Assembly: GCF_001638985.1 (NCBI RefSeq)
Contig: NW_017265137.1
Coordinates: 2,381,848 to 2,445,847, forward strand
Length of the DNA: 64,000 nucleotides
Reading direction: 5' to 3'
DNA from: Phycomyces blakesleeanus NRRL 1555(-)
Taxonomy: Eukaryota; Mucoromycota; Mucoromycetes; Mucorales; Phycomycetaceae
The notes below the pieces were generated by a model, which made no database searches, was not told where the DNA came from, and saw only the letters and a program-made list of their open reading frames with translations. Within the stretch, counting starts at the first letter, position 1; each line of letters opens with the position of its first letter. The position numbers and the translations under genes are program-made. Positions 58,714-64,000 of this stretch are shown here, piece by piece.

Positions 58714-59929
58714 ACAGGCGTTATGTAACACGAGACCTTCTTCATACATATGTAACATAAATAAAATAAAATACTAAAATAGGTTTCTTTACTTTAAGTC
58801 TCAGACGTATTACACAAGCACAGATAAAATAGAATCAATTATAGTATCCAATATAAATAAACAAACAAATACAAAATAGGGAGGAGAGAAATGATAGTAA
58901 TGATGATTTACAAGAGTACCAATAATTACAAGCAGATAACAATTTGCCTGATAGCAATATTAATAATCATATTAGAAAGAATGATGACTATGATAGATAT
59001 CAAAACATCAAAAATATCATTATATAAATAAAAATAAAAAAAGAGTAGAAAAGGAGAAGAAAGAGTGAAGGATTAAAGAAAAGAGAGGGGGAGGAGAAAA
59101 GAGGGCAAGGGAAAAGGGGATACTATAGGAAGAAGAGGAACAAAAAAGGGATAAAGACAAGAAGGTTATTTGATTGTGGCAAGTAGTGTAAATTGGTCTA
59201 TTAAGCTTTTACTTATCTATTTAATCAATTAACCAGGCCTAGAACTCTATTATAGTCATTATAGCTATCATCATCATGCAGAAAACAAAATACAACAGCA
59301 AAGAATTAATATTTATGCAAGGGTTGAGTAGAAAAATAGAAAAAATGTATAAAGCATACAGCAGACAGCAGACAGCATATTACTATCTTTAAAGGAGACA
59401 ATCAAAGAGGTACAAGATATATAGATAGTCAAATCTAGAAGAAGTACCAAATGCTATAACTGTGAATCAGAATCAAAGCTAAATAGCTATATTGATCATT
59501 TTTATACAAAAATTTATGTATAGGGTGTACAATCCATATGCAATCTACACACCATGATTTTCACACAAACTGTCAAAGCCATACAATACACACCCACACA
59601 CACAAAAAACAAGAAAGGCACTCTTCTTTTTATTTCAATCGCCTACTACAATTTATTTAAACTCAAGACCAAAAATACGCTTCTTTTTTGATTATTTTTA
59701 ACCAATCAAATGTCTCCAAAAAATAAACTTATATCATCACCCCACACAAAGAGAATAAAACCTTATACTAAAAAGGCGATTATTCGGACATTTAATAATT
59801 AGGTATAATTTCCATACATATATATTTACACACCAAAGAAAACAAAGCATAACTAATATAATAGAATATAATATAATATTATAAAATATCAAATATCAAA
59901 AGTAATGGTAATAAATTATTTATAATTCT
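58485..59929. other. intergenic, no gene recognised
   Basis: A poly-T run of about 34 at 58677-58710, purine-rich stretches around 59040-59165, and AT-rich sequence forming the 3' flank of the ETR1 gene. No coding ORF. Confidence 0.6.
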
Positions 59930-61640
59930 TTATTGTGCTTTGTCAAACAAGACAATCTGCTTTCCTTTACCGTATCCTTGTATACCATTCTCAACAGCTT
60001 CCTTTACGGCCTTTTCATTCCACTCAACAGCTGTCCAGCGGGGTTCTTTAAGCTGCTTAGCTGCCATGAGCTGCACAAGATCTGCCAGCATCTCCGACCG
60101 CTCTTCCTTTGAGTGTGTTTCTGCCCACTTGGACACCCAGAACCCGTAAAAAGAGATGTTCTTAAATATCAACATCGATGCAGGCAGTGTCAGTGGAGCC
60201 CGTGCCATGGCACCGTATGTAACAAGCTTTCCGTTCGCACTGTAACACACAAATATAAATAAATAAATAAATAAATAAATAAAATAATCAAGGTCAAGAA
60301 GAGCAGAGCAGAGCAGGGTAGACAAGTGAGATCAACCAAAGTCAAACAAAATCAAAAACCAAAAGGAATATATATATATAGATAAAGATATTTTATATTC
60401 TCTATATTCTACCCACTCATATCACAATACCACTATTTTTATTTTATTTTATTTTTACCTCAAGTAGCGTGCCATTTCGGTTGCACTCTTGCCTCCCACG
60501 CAGTTTAGTCCCAGCAATAGCCTGTTCTTACCAACCCAGCTCTTGACTAGGGATTTTGTCTCAAATGATCCAAGCTGATCGTCAGTGATGACGTGAGTAG
60601 CTCCCAGTGCAGTCAACTCTTGGCGCAACTCTTCAATATCCGGTCTAACAGTTGTATATATAAATAAATTAGTGTGTGTGTGTGTTTGTTATTGTTGTTA
60701 ATATTTAGATATTAGGTAATTATAATAATTAATACTACAAGTACGTAAATAAGTAAGTCGGTGATAGAAGAAAGAAGAAGGAAAAAGAAGCAGTACTAAC
60801 TACAATTGCTATTATTGCTATTATGTACCTATTACGAACAACATTGATCGTCTTTAATCCCCACGCCTTTGCAATCTGAATAACAGCTTGGCCCACAGCA
60901 CTATTGGCACCATTCTGAATCACATAGTCACCTAAATAAATAGATAGATAAGTAAAGCAAAACAAGGTTTGTACAAGTTACAAGGGTTCACAATCTGTTT
61001 TTTTTATATATATTTTAGGATACACAATTAAATTCAAAGAAAAGAAAGTAATAATCTCATCACACTTGCCTTGTTGGGGAGGAATAAAGTCCTTGAGCAT
61101 ACGATAAGCTGTGCACGGGTTCACAGAAATGGTAGCCTGTTGGATCAAAGATACACTGGTCGCATTGGGCACAACCTGGAAATCCTCGGGTGGACCGGCA
61201 GCATAGGTACGCCAGGTGCCATGGCCGGTCTTGGCCATAATCACACGGTCTCCCTTTTTCAGTCCACTGACCGCATCACCAACAGCAATTACCTCTGCAA
61301 CACCTTCATTTCCTCCAACTGCAGCCTTAACAACCTTATCATTATCACCACCATCAGTAGAAAAGTTGTCTTCGTTGCCTAGAGCCACAAACGGAGGTTT
61401 GATAGGATATGCTCCCTGAATTTGATTCACATCTGCAGGGTTGATTGGTGACGCCAGAAACTTGACGTGCACCGTGTCGCGTGTCAGGGCAGGCAGGCCG
61501 TACGAGTGCCACTTCAAGACCTGAGAAGGCGCTCCGTACGACGAATACACAACTGCCTCTACTTTGTCTACTTTGGATCCATAAAGACGTACACCAATAG
61601 GCCGACTCGATAATACTAATCGACGAAGAAGAATTGTCAT
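59930..61640 (-). CDS. ETR1: mitochondrial 2-enoyl thioester reductase (Etr1/MECR)
   Basis: NADPH-dependent reduction of trans-2-enoyl-ACP in mitochondrial fatty-acid synthesis, which supplies lipoate precursors. Four exons (61070-61640, 60829-60931, 60459-60644, 59930-60239) give 389 residues, close to yeast Etr1. The N-terminus [21 protein letters not shown] is Arg/Ser-rich and suits a mitochondrial presequence. The medium-chain reductase core shows [16 protein letters not shown], including the Tyr expected at the active site, then [19 protein letters not shown]. The nucleotide-binding [16 protein letters not shown] sits in exon 2. The end reads [15 protein letters not shown]. Intron 1 starts with GC (AAG|GCAAGT at 61069-61068), a non-canonical but recognised donor; phases close exactly using it. 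Zinc-binding cysteines of the ADH family are absent, as usual for MECR. Confidence 0.95.
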
Positions 61641-62469
61641 AATAATATTATACTTATTTGGTTTTTGGGTTTTTTTCTTTAAAAAATAATAATATTATAA
61701 TAATTAGCTATTAGTGATTACTAAGCTATAAAGAAAGGAAGAAAAGAAGAAGAAGAAGAAGTGTTTCAAGCTTAACAATAAAATACAATAAAATAAAATA
61801 AAAAGATGAAAAGGAAGAAAGGAAGGAATGAAGGAAAGGAATATATATTCTGGATAAATGTTTATCCAGATTGAATCAACTTCATAAACGTGGATGACGG
61901 GGTAAATTTTACAGATATACAATGTATTTCGTATTATAAAAAATAATCAGACAGATAACAATATAATCTCCGATGACAGAGCATGCTCATAAAAGACCAC
62001 AGCACAGCACAGCACAGCACAGCACAGCACAGCACAGCACAGCACAGCACAGCACAGCATAGAATAACATGACATAGTATGGTATAGTATGATACAGTAT
62101 GGCACAAAATAACAGAGCATAGATTTTTAATGACATTTACTTACTATTACTACTACTAATATTACTAGCATTACTAGATCTATCTATCTATTGATCTATT
62201 GATATATTGATATATCTATTTATCTTAAAAAACTCCCTGTATTATCTTGCCATCTTGTTCGAATAGCAAATGTTATATCAATAATGGCAGCAATAGTGAT
62301 AAAGGTAAAATGTAAAATTTGAAAGGTAAAATGTTAAGGCAAAAAGATAAATTATATAACATGTATATATGTATTTATGTATATATGTATACATTTTATA
62401 TTAATAAAATAAAATAAAATAAAATTAAAAAAAATAAAAAAAAAATCAACATCTTTTACTTTTAATTTT

Positions 62470-62500
<31 letters not shown>

Positions 62501-62583
62501 TTAAATAAATAAAATATACATATACATATTCTTATACATATTCAATACATACACATAAGAGAAACAAGAAAAAAAAAAGCACG
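61641..62583. promoter_or_regulatory. divergent intergenic region between ETR1 and REG1-like gene
   Basis: 943 bp holding both promoters. Includes (CACAG)n pentamers at 61998-62060, (TAAAA)n at 62404-62424 and (TTTA)n at about 62468-62505. No ORF supported. No clear TATA could be assigned amid the AT repeats. Confidence 0.5.
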
Positions 62584-64000
62584 ATGCCAAAGAAAATAGC
62601 AGCAGAAGACGACTATGAACGCAACATCAGATCTCCAGAGATGTGTGTCGATTACCTGTCCTACCACTTTGATGAGATGGACTTGGCTGCTTCCTGGAGA
62701 GTCATGACCAAACAAAAGAAAGACATCGTCAATGGACTACGACTAGAAAATGCTTCCTGGAGAACCTGGGCAAAGCAAAAGAACAAACTAAAGACAGTTA
62801 GTCCCGAAACCCTTAACTGGTGAGTGAGTCATTCCATTAGTCGTTTAGATTATTACTGTTACTGTTACTATTGTTATTTAAGTAATATACACACGTACAA
62901 ATAAACTAAAAAAATCAAGAGAAAAGGCTCAAGGACAGCGATGTTACATGGCTCTACGGTCCTCTTCACACCGTCATCCATGACCAAGAAGACCGCTACT
63001 CAAAGCCAAAGATATCCAGTACTCAGGACACTCTTGGGCTCATTACCGCACCCCCACCTCTCACAGAACAACAGACTAACCCACCTGTCTTACGTCCAGA
63101 ACAATCTCAAGCCGAATCTACCAATACTGTAAACCAACAGTCCCAAACCAACCCAGAATCCCAACCATTAACACCCACAGTAGCAATAGAAGGAGGAGTA
63201 GCAAAACAGCCAGAACAACAAAAAGAAAACGGCCAAGAGAAAAACACAAGACGGCCGCTAAAGTCTGCCTTGAAGAGAGTAACGATGTCAGATATCCTGA
63301 AACGGTCAGCATCAGAAATCCACGTCGACACTCTAAACTCCCTGGGACCTGATCCGTCTTCGCTGTCAATCACCGAAGCTAACAAACAGCTCGGTGTCTT
63401 TTCTCCATCAGTCATTGCGACCCACAGGCAACCCAAACTGAGGTTCAATCAGCAGGTCGAGCAGTGCATTGCCCTCTCCATCGACGAAAAGACCGCACGC
63501 TCACGTAGCAACAGCCAGGCCACAGATAGCAGCCGTCTCGATAACACCGATGGCCAGAGCGGGGGAGAAGATCCTACTAATTCTACCATTTCTGGCTCCA
63601 ATGGTGCCGGTGCTGGTCCTGGTACTGGTGGGACTACTACTACTACTACTACTTCTTCTTCTAATGGCAGACAGCGACCACTCTTTCCTCGATCGTCTAT
63701 CAAGAAAATCGCACCTGCTCGCCTCAAGAACAGCTCCCAGTCAGAACATGAAACTGACGTTTCTTCTCTCTCTTCATCTGCCTCTTCTTCTTCTACAGGC
63801 CACTGCGGCGGGTTTGCAAACATCCAAACTGCAAACAGCAGCAGAAGAAACTCGTACTCTTCATGGGACGACAATGGCGACGATGATGGCGACAACCTTG
63901 ATGACGACGACAATAACAGTAGCAGTAACGAACTGATGCCAGCCATTCTCAATTCAACAAGACCAATCAGAATCCAACCACCCGAAGGACAGGCCATTAG
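62584..64000 (+). CDS. REG1: REG1-like protein phosphatase 1 regulatory subunit, 3' end beyond window
   Basis: Targets PP1 (Glc7 type) to Snf1-pathway substrates in yeast; the family role here is by homology. Exon 1 (62584-62819) and exon 2 (from 62927) join across TG|G, giving ETLNWLKDSDVTWLYGPL. Residues 17-90 match the DUF1752/AreA GATA-like domain (CVDYLSYHFDEMDLAASW, LENASWRTWAKQK). Later RQPKLRFNQQVEQCIAL corresponds to the Reg1 PP1-binding block (RHIHFNDRVEQC type), with Leu at the usual Val/Ile of RVxF. A Ser-rich, Asp-rich low-complexity region follows. The frame stays open to the last base, so the C-terminus is missing. It could equally be the REG2-type paralogue. Confidence 0.85.

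Overview
The window is nuclear DNA of a filamentous fungus, most likely an early-diverging Mucoromycota species (Mucorales-like). The evidence is AT-rich sequence, intron-rich genes with mostly 50-130 nt GT-AG introns, poly-Gln-rich regulators, a TATA-driven U6 snRNA gene, and a DD34E transposon plus a zinc-finger/nuclease-like gene that resemble families I recall as abundant in Mucorales. I cannot fix the genus.

Layout, left to right. 1.6-3.5 kb (-): a seven-exon subtilisin-like protease. 4.2-10.2 kb (-): a class V myosin. 11.4-12.8 kb (+): a transcription-type (K/T/CTK2-like) cyclin. 13.7-15.2 kb (+): a membrane-anchored TBC-domain protein that lacks both catalytic finger residues. 15.5 kb (-): a small secreted peptide. 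16.8 kb (-): U6 snRNA. 17.6-24.3 kb (-): a second class V myosin, a head-to-tail paralogue of the first with the same intron positions. 25.7-28.4 kb (-): a single-pass membrane protein with a long disordered tail. 29.9-31.6 kb (-): glutamate 5-kinase (PRO1). 32.0-37.2 kb: a composite inverted-repeat mobile element. 38.3-39.0 kb (+): an Ala/Ser-rich surface protein. 43.3-49.4 kb (+): a 1,499-residue LUFS/LisH, poly-Gln, WD40 corepressor of LEUNIG architecture. 53.4 kb (-) and 58.0 kb (-): two small orphan genes. 59.9-61.6 kb (-): mitochondrial 2-enoyl thioester reductase (ETR1). 62.6 kb to the right edge (+): a REG1-like PP1 regulatory subunit, cut by the window end.

The most unusual object is the 5.2 kb element. 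Two near-identical arms of about 1.5-1.9 kb lie in inverted orientation. Each carries a Tc1/mariner-type transposase broken at the same A8 tract, a poly-A run, a 12/14-bp minisatellite, a G/C homopolymer and a fragment resembling a Merlin/IS1595 transposase. Transposon ends and TA duplications occur only at the outer edges. The 1.85 kb centre holds a two-zinc-finger protein with a PD-(D/E)XK-like signature, also frameshifted. Two or three MITE-like terminal-inverted-repeat elements lie elsewhere.

The genes form no pathway; this is ordinary eukaryotic gene order. Intergenic DNA is dense in microsatellites, with an unusual number of pentanucleotide arrays. Exon models were read by eye from splice consensus and frame continuity. 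Where I summed exons (protease, TBC protein, surface protein, corepressor, ETR1) the reading frame closes exactly.
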